Positions 1 to 8,025 of a DNA stretch of 11,758 bases are shown here, piece after piece (positions within the stretch are counted from its first letter, which is position 1; every line of letters begins with the position of its first letter). Source of the DNA: Zancudomyces culisetae. Taxonomy: Eukaryota > Kickxellomycota > Harpellomycetes > Harpellales > Legeriomycetaceae. Both the position numbers and the translations under genes were made by a program. The notes below the pieces were generated by a model. The model saw only the letters and a program-made list of their open reading frames with translations. It was not told the origin of the DNA and ran no database searches. The stretch lies in the NCBI GenBank assembly GCA_001969505.1, contig LSSK01001669.1:1-11758 (forward strand). Direction: 5' to 3'.

Positions 1-26
1 TGTTGTTGTTGTTGTTGTTGTTGTTG
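1..26. repeat. TGT trinucleotide microsatellite (encodes poly-Q on the minus strand)
   Basis: Eight full TTG/TGT units at the left edge are followed by a CTG. On the minus strand in the frame of the 182-1 reading frame they are CAA glutamine codons. The array is cut by the window end, so its true length is unknown. Confidence 0.85.
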
Positions 27-182
27 CTGACTATTTTCTACTCCCTCTGTCATATTTTCTAAACTCATTATCCCTGCTTCTCCCAATATCGTCTTTATTT
101 CAAATCCTGCCAACCCCGTGCTCTCTACATTGAGTCCTTCGCTCAGTCGGCTGATTGTTTTTTCTATTTCTTTGTCTTCCAT
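1..182 (-). CDS. N-terminal fragment of an unrecognised protein with a poly-glutamine tract (partial, runs off left edge)
   Basis: Reading leftward from an ATG at 182-180, the frame is open to the window edge (60 codons plus two bases). The first 50 residues are acidic and mixed in composition, beginning MEDKEIEKTISRLSEGLN, and look like ordinary protein rather than translated low-complexity DNA. From residue 52 there is CAG followed by eight CAA codons, so a glutamine run of at least nine continues past the edge. The frame stays open about 22 codons upstream of this ATG, without another ATG, to a TAG. An upstream exon is therefore possible, for instance using an acceptor ending TTGTAG near 226-231, but the ATG at 182 is the simplest start. 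I do not recognise the family. Poly-Q stretches are common in fungal transcription and signalling proteins, but nothing here assigns a role. The gene is divergent from the Siw14-like gene at 1594. Confidence 0.55.
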   Translation of the reverse strand, partial: MEDKEIEKTISRLSEGLNVESTGLAGFEIKTILGEAGIMSLENMTEGVENSQQQQQQQQQ

Positions 183-703
183 TTCTATTTTGTCCTCTCG
201 CGTTGAAGCTTTTTCATCATCTTGTCTTATATCTACAATTTTACTATACTCTATTCTATTCTATCCTAGTCTATTATATTCCAAGCTATCCCTTATACTC
301 TTTTTAATTCCTTTTAATTCTTTGTTTCAAATCAAAATTATTTAAAAGTTCTGTTCCTTCCCCCACCGACAATTTCGTTTTCGTAGTCTAATTTGTTTGT
401 CTTTTTAAATTTTTTGTTTTCGGTTTCTTGAATTTTACTCTTGCTTTTATTCCGTAACTTGTCTTTGACTCGTATTCTTGTCCTTTACTTTTCTTTTTCG
501 CTTTGTTTATATTCGTTTAATTTCTACTTTTTTAAATTTTACTTGAAATCTCTAGAAAAAATTTCATTACTTTTTATACGTTCCTCTTTATCCATTACTT
601 TTTTTTTTTATTCTTTTTTTTATTCTACTTGGAGTTTATATGGTATTTATGTTCATAAAGGTTACGTAAATAATAATGTAGAAAAAAAAATTTTTTTTTT
701 CAA

Positions 704-782
704 TTTACGCTTTTACGCTTTTACGCTTTTACGCTTTTACGCTTTCACGCTTTCACGCTTTCACGCTTTTACATTTTTACAT
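704..782. repeat. 8-bp tandem repeat (unit TTTTACGC / TTTCACGC / TTTTACAT)
   Basis: After a partial unit at 704-710, nine consecutive 8-bp units run from 711 to 782: four TTTTACGC, three TTTCACGC, then two TTTTACAT. The ordered blocks of variants suggest slippage or unequal exchange after single-base changes. Because 8 is not a multiple of 3, the plus-strand translation repeats every 24 bp (8 residues), which gives a false impression of a protein repeat. Confidence 0.9.
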
Positions 783-1004
783 TTACGTATGCAATTTTTT
801 TTTGTTTTTTGTTTTGTACTGATTGGATTTTTCGCATTTTGTTTTGCATTTCATTTTTTCATTTAATTTAATATCCGTATCATTTTATTTGCTTTATTTT
901 ATTTTATTTCTGTTTTTTTATATTATCATTTAAATTTGCGAATTAAATCTCCTATATCAAAATATAAAAATAACAATCAAGTCCAGAAATACTTTTAATC
1001 AAAT

Positions 1005-1026
1005 TACCTTTACCTTTACCTTTACC
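1005..1026. repeat. Short TTTACC tandem repeat
   Basis: About three and a half copies of a 6-bp unit (TACCTT in one register). It is short and not an exact telomere unit. It lies in the divergent intergenic region with no linked gene. Confidence 0.75.
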
Positions 1027-1520
1027 CTGACCATTTCTACTCTCTACATTTTATTTATTTATTTATTTTCTTAGTTTCTTTATTGGAAAAAGACCCGCAT
1101 CATAAATGTAAAGAAATATTTTAACCATTTAAACAAATCAACTTTTACAAACTTGCTCTTTTTAAGCTTCTATATTCTTTTGGAAATACTTGCTCCTCCT
1201 TCCCCCTTCTTGTACTTGTACTAACACTAGCGTAATTTTGTGTATATCTTTTAAACCATGCTGGTTTGTACATGTATATCAAATAACGTACATTTTTTCC
1301 TTTCACTCATCCCCATTCCTCCTACCCTTTATTTCCGTACCAGTTCAAAGTCTATTTTGGTGATTTAAATAAAATCCGAAAATAATTTGGAATACCAAAG
1401 CTTTAAACTGTCTACATTTGCTCCAAACCACTTTTATTACTTTTATTATTTTTATCATTTATTTATTTTTTCTTGGCCCTTCAAACTTTTACCAAATGCA
1501 AGCCAAAAGCCAAAAAATAA

Positions 1521-1550
1521 TATAGAATAATATAGAATAATATAGAATAA
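1521..1550. repeat. Three exact 10-bp repeats upstream of the Siw14-like gene
   Basis: The unit TATAGAATAA occurs three times head to tail, ending 43 bp before the ATG at 1594. A 10-bp period is close to one helical turn, so the TATA-like units fall on the same face of the DNA. They could lie in the 5'UTR or core promoter; the sequence does not decide between these. Confidence 0.85.
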
Positions 1551-1593
1551 AAATAAATATCCCAAAAATGCTAAACCAGAATAAACAATAATA

Positions 1594-2368
1594 ATGGATA
1601 CAATCAAAGATCATAATACCACCAGAAATGACCCAACAGACGAGCCTAATCATGCTTTAATCGTACCCCCACTAAACTTTTCAATGATCATGCCTGGAAT
1701 ATACCGTTCTGGCTTCCCCTCAGTAAAAAACCATCAATTTCTGCTGGAGCTAGGCCTAAAATCAATCATCTACGTTAGTGACAGTAAATGTCTCGATTAC
1801 CACACCACCTTTTGTAAAGATAACAACATTGAATTCACTCACTATAAAGTCAAGTTAAACAATGTAAGCCATATTTTTCATTAAAATGTAAATGACAAAG
1901 TCGTAGCGATAAATAAATAGACTTTAGACTTTTTCTTCTTTTTTTTTCTTTTCATTTGCAAAAAAAAGAGAAAAGACTAAAAGTGAAATCACGATTGCAG
2001 ATATATTCACTATCGAATAACCAACTGAAACCCATTCCCATTCCCAATTATTATATCTTATTTTGTTTTATTATACTTCTTAGGAACCCTTCAAAGAAAT
2101 GGAACAAGCAGCCGTTTGCAAAATCATTACTAAAATGTTGGATACCCGAAACCATCCAATACTGGTACATTGCGATCGCGGAGTGCGAAGAACAGGTTGT
2201 ATTGTAGGCTGTCTACGACGGATACAGTCCTGGTCAATGACGGCAATCTTTGATGAGTTTCAGCGCTTTTCGGGAAACAAAATACGGATGGGTGACCAGG
2301 AATTTATCGAAGTCTTTGACCAAACTGTTAGGGTTAACCCCTTGTATAAACCAAAATGGCTAAACTAA
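1594..2368 (+). CDS. Siw14-like atypical dual-specificity phosphatase (two exons)
   Basis: Exons are 1594-1863 and 2084-2368, with a 220-bp GT-AG phase-0 intron (donor GTAAGC, acceptor TTCTTAG). The product is 184 residues. The N-terminal half carries the family hallmark VPPLNFSMIMPGIYRSGFP at about 24-42, then LGLKSIIY at 53-60. The second exon holds the active site HCDRGVRRTGC, with the nucleophile Cys120 and Arg126 of the CX5R loop, then VGCLRRIQSWS and a conserved FDEFQRF segment. Family knowledge: Siw14 and other plant/fungal atypical phosphatases remove the 5-beta-phosphate of inositol pyrophosphates, a cytosolic signalling role. By inference this protein acts likewise, but its P-loop differs from the RGKHRTG of yeast Siw14, so substrate and activity are less certain. 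There is no signal peptide or membrane segment. The length fits a bare catalytic domain; yeast Siw14 has a longer N-terminus. Confidence 0.88.
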
Positions 2369-2655
2369 ATCTACCTTTTATTCTAATCCTCATAGTTGTA
2401 ATTTTAGTTTGATACCTAGCTTGTTTATTTTTTTTTTGTCTTTTTTAGCCTTGATGTTTAAAAGTAATCATTACATCTCTTTATATTTGCCAACTCAATT
2501 CCAATCAAAAATCGATAAATGAAATTGAGCCAAATCAGAAATAAATAAATGAAATAATCAAACAATTTCAAATCAGAACTACAAAGAAATTTAACATTTG
2601 ATATGAGGATAATAGGTTTCAAGGTTTTATAACACTTAAAGCTATACTTGTTAAC

Positions 2656-5342
2656 ATGATAATTCCAAAATCCAAACGTACTACCATAAAAGTACTAGAG
2701 CGGTCAACAAGGTCTCTTTTTTTTTCTACAGGGATCACAACCAAATTACATGAAAGAATTCAACATACAACAAAATCTCAAGATAACGCCCAGCCTGCAA
2801 ATCTCCACTCAGCTATCAAACGCCATTCTAGTACAAAATGCAGCGAATCAGCCAATAACGATCGAATTTCCAGTATCATTAAAACTCTGGATAGAATATA
2901 TACAAAACTTGAAGATCCAAAGGCCAGCTACAACTCTATTATCGATCTTCGAGAAAAAGAGCAGGTTGTACAAGACTATGCAAGCTTTTTAAAACAGATA
3001 GACACAAAGAGTGAAAACGACACACGAAGCTTGCAAAGAAAACAGTCAGAAAGTGTTGAAGGAAAGACATTGTTTGTCAAAGGAAACTACTCTACCAAGG
3101 GGGAACCCACAACATGTGGCTCAAAGGCACTCTTTGGTAACCATTCGATATTTGCTTTACTGGTATATATGTATAAGGCTATCTAGTATCAGCTTTATAT
3201 CTTTACGTTCTACGTTCTACGTTCTACTTTTTACTATATTTACTATATTTACCATATTTACTATATATTTACATTGTGTTTAGGATACGATTCACCAATA
3301 AGTGCGACTGTAGTCGATCTACTAGAGAACTCGGGAGCCTTGATTTTAGGCAAAACTAATCTTGACGAGTTTGGAATGGGTTCCAGCACAACGTTTTCAG
3401 CCTACGGTCCGACAAAACATTTCTTGAAAACCAATGATGGGCTTGAAGCTGTGAATAAGCTCAAAAAGCATGTTGATGTTGGCGAAATAACAAGTAATGA
3501 AACTCAAAATTCTGTAAACTTAGAGGAAGATAGGTGTAGTGGAGGAAGCTCTGGTGGTAGTGCTGTAGTTGTTGGAGCTGGATTATGTAATGCGTAAGTA
3601 AACCCAATGTTGTATCTTTTCAATAACAATTTACTGAACTCTGTCTTTTCCTATCCTTTTCTTTTTTTTTCCTTCCTCCACAAAACAAATACATCACCAT
3701 ACAAACGAAATCATGTACATAAAGTGCGCTAGGGTCAGATACAGGTGGATCTGTTAGGTTACCAGCATCGTGGTGTGGTGTCGTTGGTTTCAAGCCATCG
3801 TATGGTCAATGCAGTAGATATGGGCTTGTTGAGTATGCTAGTTCATTAGATACAGTAGGAATTCTAGGCGAAAGTGTGTCAACAACAAAAGCGGTATATA
3901 GTAAGTTGAATACATCAAACCCAACTGTGATGAGATGTGTTATATATGGTACTGAAAAAACCTGTTGTTGAATGTAATAGAAACCATGGCAAAGTATGAT
4001 AGCAAGGATATGAGCTGTTTACCCGAAAAAGCAAGGAGTGCTTTGGAAAGGCTTTACAATTCCACGAAAGGCTCAAATAGTGTAGCCTCTGATCATGAAA
4101 AACCTAACCTGAAGGGAATCAGAGTTGGAATTCCACAGGTAAGTTGACACTGTTTTTTCATTTATCTAGAGAATTTATCTAGCAACACAAATTGGTGTGG
4201 TGTACATTTTTATAGGAGTACTATATCAAAGAATTGAGCGAGTCAGTAGTACAGGCATGGAAACACACCAGCAAAATACTAGAGCAGATGGGTGCAGAAG
4301 TGGTAAAAGTCAGTCTCCCTCATACCAAATATGCGCTATCTACCTATTATACGATCGCACCTGCCGAGGCATCGTCAAACCTGGCCAGGTACGATGGAAT
4401 AAGATATGGATACAAACACACAGACGAAATTCCCGATGAGGCCAGTGGTACCAGTAGTACCAGTAGTTCGTCGTACGCTGCTGGAAGAAGTTTTATGAAC
4501 AAATACGCGTATACTAGGGCAATGGGTCTAGGTCCAGAAGTTCAAAGGCGGATTATGTTGGGAACCTTTGTCTTATCAGTTGGGTAAGCCTTTCTTTTAG
4601 TCAAGAGCATAAACACACTTATATATATATACATATATCACCCAGATTACAGAGCATGATGTGGCAACATTGCATATACGTGTAAATACACATAGATCAT
4701 ATAACGACTATTATCTGCAAGCAAGTAAAATGCGGAGGATGATCCAGCAGGATTTCGACAATGTTTTCAATTTCCCAAATATTTTGAATTCGCCTGACTA
4801 CAGTACTCTTCGATGTAAAAATCCAACAGAAAGTGCTGTGGACTTGCTTCTTGTTCCTACAGGCTGTTCAACTGCTCCACCACTTTCCGCCTTTTCGGCA
4901 GGCGACCACGAAAACAAAAGCGCATCATCTGATTATATTCTTCATTCATACGTTAACGATGTCATGACTGTTCCAAGCTCACTTGCAGGTATGTGTCTTT
5001 GTTATTATTTATCTTCCATATCAGTACATTTATCACATTTATCACATCTATGTCACTATTTGTGAGTGTTTGTTTCTACTTGAAGTGTATAGGGCTTTCA
5101 AATGAAAATCAACTCGATTTGTTTATTTTCCATCTTTAGGTTTACCATCGATTTCAATCCCTGTTGGAATATCCAAAACAGATGGATTTCCTATCGGTTT
5201 GCAGTTGATTTCTCAGTTTGGCAACGATGATTCAGTCCTGGATGTGGCCTTGAAGTTGGAACAAGCACTACTGAACCAAAATACCCATGAGCAGGATTTG
5301 TTTGGGAATTATCTGCCGCTAGTACCTAAAATTTTCCATTAG
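2656..5342 (+). CDS. gatA: Mitochondrial glutamyl-tRNA(Gln) amidotransferase subunit A (seven exons)
   Basis: Exons by homology and splice sites: 2656-3136, 3284-3593, 3725-3900, 3981-4138, 4216-4583, 4696-4988, 5140-5342. They total 1989 nt and encode 662 residues, and every junction keeps the amidase reading frame. GatA is the amidase of the GatCAB complex: it frees ammonia from glutamine so that Glu-tRNA(Gln) becomes Gln-tRNA(Gln) in mitochondria (HER2 in budding yeast). Visible motifs: likely catalytic Lys142 in [18 protein letters not shown] at 183-195; the full amidase signature from GGSSGGSA (cis-Ser249) to [10 protein letters not shown] (nucleophile Ser273); [17 protein letters not shown] across exons 4/5; [12 protein letters not shown]; and a closing SIPVG...GFPIGLQLI. 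The first 40 residues are basic and Ser/Thr-rich with few acids, as in a mitochondrial presequence. At 662 residues it exceeds the usual 460-530, owing to a long N-terminus, roughly 30 extra residues at 205-246 and a Ser/Thr run at 453-463. The residue after Lys142 is Gly, not the usual Asp. The exon 3 acceptor is AAG, weaker than the others. Confidence 0.9.
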
Positions 5343-5838
5343 TCTTTGCTTTTTTTTTACTTGATAATCTAATTTATGTAATATCCAAAAAGATTTCATC
5401 TATAAAAAAAAAATATCAAAAAAAAATAGCAGCAAATATTTTCTCGTCTATTTATTTTCTTTAATTAATCATCTATCCTCAAATCACTATGCCTCCATTT
5501 GCCATTACAATTATTTTACTCCGAGTGTTTAGTGGCGCCAATAATTGATAACAGAATATATTAATACCACTGTTTGCAAAATCTGACATGCCGATTTAGC
5601 TATTTTTAATGGCATTTTTCTGGTACTGAGTTGGTTATGTGGGCAAGTAACAAACATGCTAGCATTCGTTCTTTTCCAATCGTGATCCAATAAGTACCGA
5701 TTTGCGATCGAAAAAAAGCGGTAACTCGTAACTGGCGATCTAAACAGTAGTTATACCTTACGCAAAATATATTCTTGCTTCTTGGATACACTGCTCCCCT
5801 TTTAGAGAAACAAGCATTGTGAATTTGCAGAGCAGTGA
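5343..5838. other. 3' flank of gatA, no gene recognised
   Basis: A-rich runs at about 5405-5427 probably lie near the gatA polyadenylation region. A 20-codon ATG frame at 5489-5548 has a hydrophobic start (MPPFAITIILL) but stops at once and has no good splice donor, so I do not call it. A 61-codon minus-strand frame at 5606-5791 resembles no family I know. I see no tRNA-like fold or other element. Confidence 0.5.
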
Positions 5839-5859
5839 ATTGCTAGAAATACTGCTAAG

Positions 5860-5889
5860 CCTAAACCTAAACCCAAACCCAAACCCAAA
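5860..5889. repeat. 6-bp tandem repeat, CCTAAA x2 then CCCAAA x3
   Basis: Five perfect 6-bp units. The minus strand reads (TTTGGG)3(TTTAGG)2, which resembles but does not equal common telomere units (TTAGGG, TTTAGGG). In the plus-strand open frame it encodes alternating proline and lysine. Confidence 0.85.
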
Positions 5890-6239
5890 GAAACAAAAAA
5901 AGTACACAATCATAACTTGGCTCTTCAACCAAGCTATCCAGCTCCAAAACTAACCCTTCAAACGAGTTTCGTTGATTATTCTCACATAACAAGACACAAT
6001 ACCCACTTTGATAAAGTCACCTGTTTTTTTACCATCTCAGCATTTTCCGAACTCTTAAGCCCAACAACTCTAATTCTTTTTTATTGGATGGGAAGGCTAA
6101 ACCACAAGTTATGGATTCACTTAGATACCATATCTGTACTGACACTCACAAGTGCAAGTTGGTACTCGAGTGAAGTATCAGCACAAGACACAAAGACTGA
6201 CTTGATAAAAATGAATGCAGTTGTTATCTTTTCATTTTT

Positions 6240-6313
6240 ACAATCTTGGTTATTCCAGTTTGGTTCTCCATACAAGAACAAAGTAAATGAAGTACAAAGT
6301 GAACCAAGATTGT
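6240..6313. repeat. 12-bp perfect inverted repeat
   Basis: ACAATCTTGGTT at 6240-6251 is matched by its reverse complement AACCAAGATTGT at 6302-6313, with a 50-bp spacer. The right arm overlaps the end of the open frame at 5839-6336. It could form a hairpin in a transcript. No flanking duplication or longer terminal repeat was seen, so a mobile element is not supported. Confidence 0.7.
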
Positions 6314-6411
6314 GGTCATGCCATTCTTCCTTTTAGTGGAAAGAAATTAAAAAAGATAATTGGTATCATGATGGTACACCATTTTCACTAAAAAAAGCAA
6401 AAAAATATTAA

Positions 6412-6519
6412 ATAAAATCTCCAGATTTTTGTGTCAACTGCAACTCAATGCTACCAGATTTCCTAATTACACGAGTACCTTTTACCTGAAAAAATTGCTG
6501 CCGGCAAATTCAAGAATGA
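6412..6519 (+). pseudogene. Possible decayed zinc ribbon resembling the N-terminus of RNA polymerase I subunit Rpa12
   Basis: One frame reads SPDFCVNCNSMLPDFLITR, then after PFT a TGA at 6487-6489, KNCC, and a second TGA at 6517-6519. The spacing is C-x2-C-x15-(TGA)-x2-C. It matches the Rpa12/ZNRD1 N-terminal ribbon, where DFC-x2-C-G-S-x-L-P leads after about 14 residues to a second C-x2-C. The stop sits exactly where the third ligand cysteine should be. The next frame over continues as GKFKNEQWSYRIFHSEELS before stopping, suggesting a frameshift. A Cys-rich stretch (PKCDICCTC) occurs further on near 6806-6832 but does not resemble the C-terminal ribbon well. No start codon or clean splice sites were found. 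The match is short, so chance similarity is a real alternative. Confidence 0.22.
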
Positions 6520-7390
6520 ACAGTGGAGTTACCGCATTTTCCATTCCGAAGAATTGTCCAAGAGCCAATAAAAAGATACATTGCATTTTATTTTTTTGCG
6601 AATAGTGTGGATATTGTACTCGTGCAAAAAGCCGCTGTCATCTATGCGCTTGCAGAATCAACATAAGGTAAAAACCCGCATTTAGGCAAAAGCTGCCAAA
6701 CTCTCTTTTTGTTTTTGCAAACAAGTCCATTCAGCCACCCTATTTGGTTCTTACATTGTGTTTTTTTTGAAACCTACAGTTCCTAAATATCCTCAGGGTT
6801 TGAACCCCAAGTGCGACATTTGCTGCACATGTTCTGTGCGTTTAGTATGGGGGAGTAAACTAATCTATTTTCCATTTTCTCCTTTGTGTACAGGTAGCCA
6901 ATCATGTGCAGGTAATTCTATGCAAGGGAATCTTTTTTTCGATGCAAAGTTTTTTTTTCCCTTACTGATTATGCTTGATTTTTGCTTTTATCAAATGTTT
7001 TAGTAATCGATATGTCAAATAATCATTGTTGAAATAATTCTATTTTCTTGAAAGCGGCAACATGGTTTATAAAGCAACAGCAAAAAGATAAAACCTTACA
7101 AGATTCAGCAGGTTTGATGCATCATAGCTTGAAATTACATAACATCTCGGTACTTGCGAAGTGCGAAAATCAAATTTTACAAAAAAAAATTTGTAACACA
7201 AATTTATCAAACAATAAAACCCAAATTGGTCAGTTTGGGCTAATTGGATTTATTTTTTTCTACAATGATGATAAAATTACTAACCATTGATAAGCAGTGG
7301 ATAAGGAAATATTACCCCCAATTGCATCTGATATCACAATAACTTAATTTTGTAATTACCAAGACCACCCCCCAGAAATTGCCATTTTCA
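6520..7390. other. Long spacer without a recognised gene
   Basis: Several short open frames (for example 6758-7003 and 7033-7290, neither with a proper ATG start) resemble no family I know. A palindrome-like stretch CCCAAATTGGTCAGTTTGGG lies near 7219-7238 with imperfect arms. Short runs of T ending in GC recur, as at 6586-6599 and about 6705-6719. The composition is patchily less AT-rich than the 183-1593 spacer, which would fit a decayed coding or mobile sequence, but no motif confirms either. Confidence 0.4.
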
Positions 7391-7590
7391 TTCTTTTATT
7401 TTTTTTTCAGACCGAGATACCGTAGGTGGGCTAAAAGAATCGTGCAACATTTATTTTTTGCTAACACAAGAAAAGAAATCTCTGTTTTGCGGCCATTCCT
7501 GATGAAGCAACAATCCCATTTATTTTTTTACGAGATTTACTGGCGTGGCTTTGGGCTTTTGGAAATTTTTTCCTATTTTATTTTTTTGCA
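7391..7590 (+). repeat. Degenerate motif TTTATTTTTTTGC recurring about every 60 bp
   Basis: Four copies of an imperfect motif close to CATTTTATTTTTTTGCNAAN start near 7391, 7448, 7511 and 7571, a spacing of about 57, 63 and 60 bp. A fifth near-identical copy lies at 6584-6600. Two copies (6550-6605 and 7436-7467) also share a preceding AGAAT-Y-GT-S-CAA, so the likeness extends past the T run. The first copy ends in CAG and looks like a splice acceptor, but no matching exon follows. Confidence 0.45.
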
Positions 7591-7861
7591 AGAACATAGG
7601 AATTGAGTCAAACTAGTTGTAAGTAATTTCCACATCACACCCCCCTCTATAGGTTCAATTTTTTGTGTGGTTTTGGAATAAAAAGGCTCGGATTTCCCAT
7701 TTTCCTGCTTTGCTTTCCTTAGTAACAACTACTGCAGCTTTTATTTTTCAATTATATTTAATGTACATATATATACAAATATAATTGCAGACAAGCATAC
7801 CAAAGTCACTCTTGATCACGAATACAAGTGTAGCTATATATTTATATATATATGTGCATTT

Positions 7862-7869
7862 TATAAAAG
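7862..7869 (+). promoter_or_regulatory. TATA box of the delta-9 desaturase gene
   Basis: TATAAAAG is a consensus-grade TATA element 387 bp upstream of the desaturase ATG. It is about 160 bp before a good 5' splice donor at 8026, which leaves room for a short non-coding first exon. TA-repeat DNA at about 7834-7854 lies just upstream and a T10 run just downstream. A strong TATA box suits a highly expressed, regulated lipid gene. Confidence 0.5.
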
Positions 7870-8025
7870 GGTTTCGAAAAGAACTTTTTTTTTTATTTGA
7901 TTAAAACCAAAAACAACTTTTATTTTGTTACCAAACAACACAAAAAGTCTTGGTTTCCATTTCTAGGAGTTAGAGTTTTAGTTAATAACCACGAAAAACT
8001 TACTACAAAAACATATAAAAAAGAG

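Larger units (their letters stand above)
183..1593. other. Divergent intergenic region, T/C-rich on the plus strand
   Basis: This stretch separates the minus-strand fragment (start at 182) from the plus-strand phosphatase (start at 1594). It should hold both promoters. It is strongly AT-rich, with long pyrimidine runs on the plus strand, an A9/T10 block at 682-700, TTTA runs near 1050-1068, and the tandem repeats listed separately. A long plus-strand frame at 441-866 is open only because TTT and related codons dominate; its translation is Phe-rich low complexity. A minus-strand open stretch at about 346-495 is basic and lacks an ATG or clear splice sites. I see no convincing gene, tRNA or defined promoter element here. 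Confidence 0.6.
5839..6336 (+). other. Open reading frame of uncertain status beginning in a Lys-Pro repeat
   Basis: The frame is open for 165 codons to a TAG at 6334-6336, with no ATG near its start (first in-frame ATG at 6089). Its beginning reads A-K-P-K-P-K-P-K-P-K-P-K-E-T-K-K across a 6-bp repeat. A mixed segment and two hydrophobic stretches follow (around 6043-6175 and 6211-6264). A TAG at 5844-5846 could act as a splice acceptor, making this the last exon of a gene, but I found no convincing upstream exon or donor. Base composition is less T-skewed than the surrounding spacer, which is why the length is notable. I do not recognise the translation, and it may be chance or a remnant. 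Confidence 0.25.

Noticed and set aside
118-345. 75-codon plus-strand hydrophobic frame
   Set aside because: It partly overlaps the more protein-like minus-strand frame starting at 182 and is low complexity (Ser/Leu/Ile).
441-866. 141-codon plus-strand frame rich in Phe/Leu/Ser
   Set aside because: It is open only because the strand is T-rich. Its apparent 8-residue repeat comes from an 8-bp DNA repeat read in three frames, and it matches no family.
3965-3980. gatA exon 4 starting LLNVIET directly in the open frame
   Set aside because: An in-frame TGA lies just upstream and no AG acceptor precedes it. Using the donor at 3901 and acceptor at 3978-3980 keeps the frame and gives the family's usual 23-residue spacing between SLD and the D-x-K-D motif.
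7619-7655. A tiny intron (GTAAGT to CTATAG)
   Set aside because: Only about 37 bp, half the shortest intron in this window, and not flanked by coding sequence.
5340-7860. An intact transposable element
   Set aside because: No transposase or reverse-transcriptase motif, no long terminal repeats and no target-site duplication seen; only short repeats.
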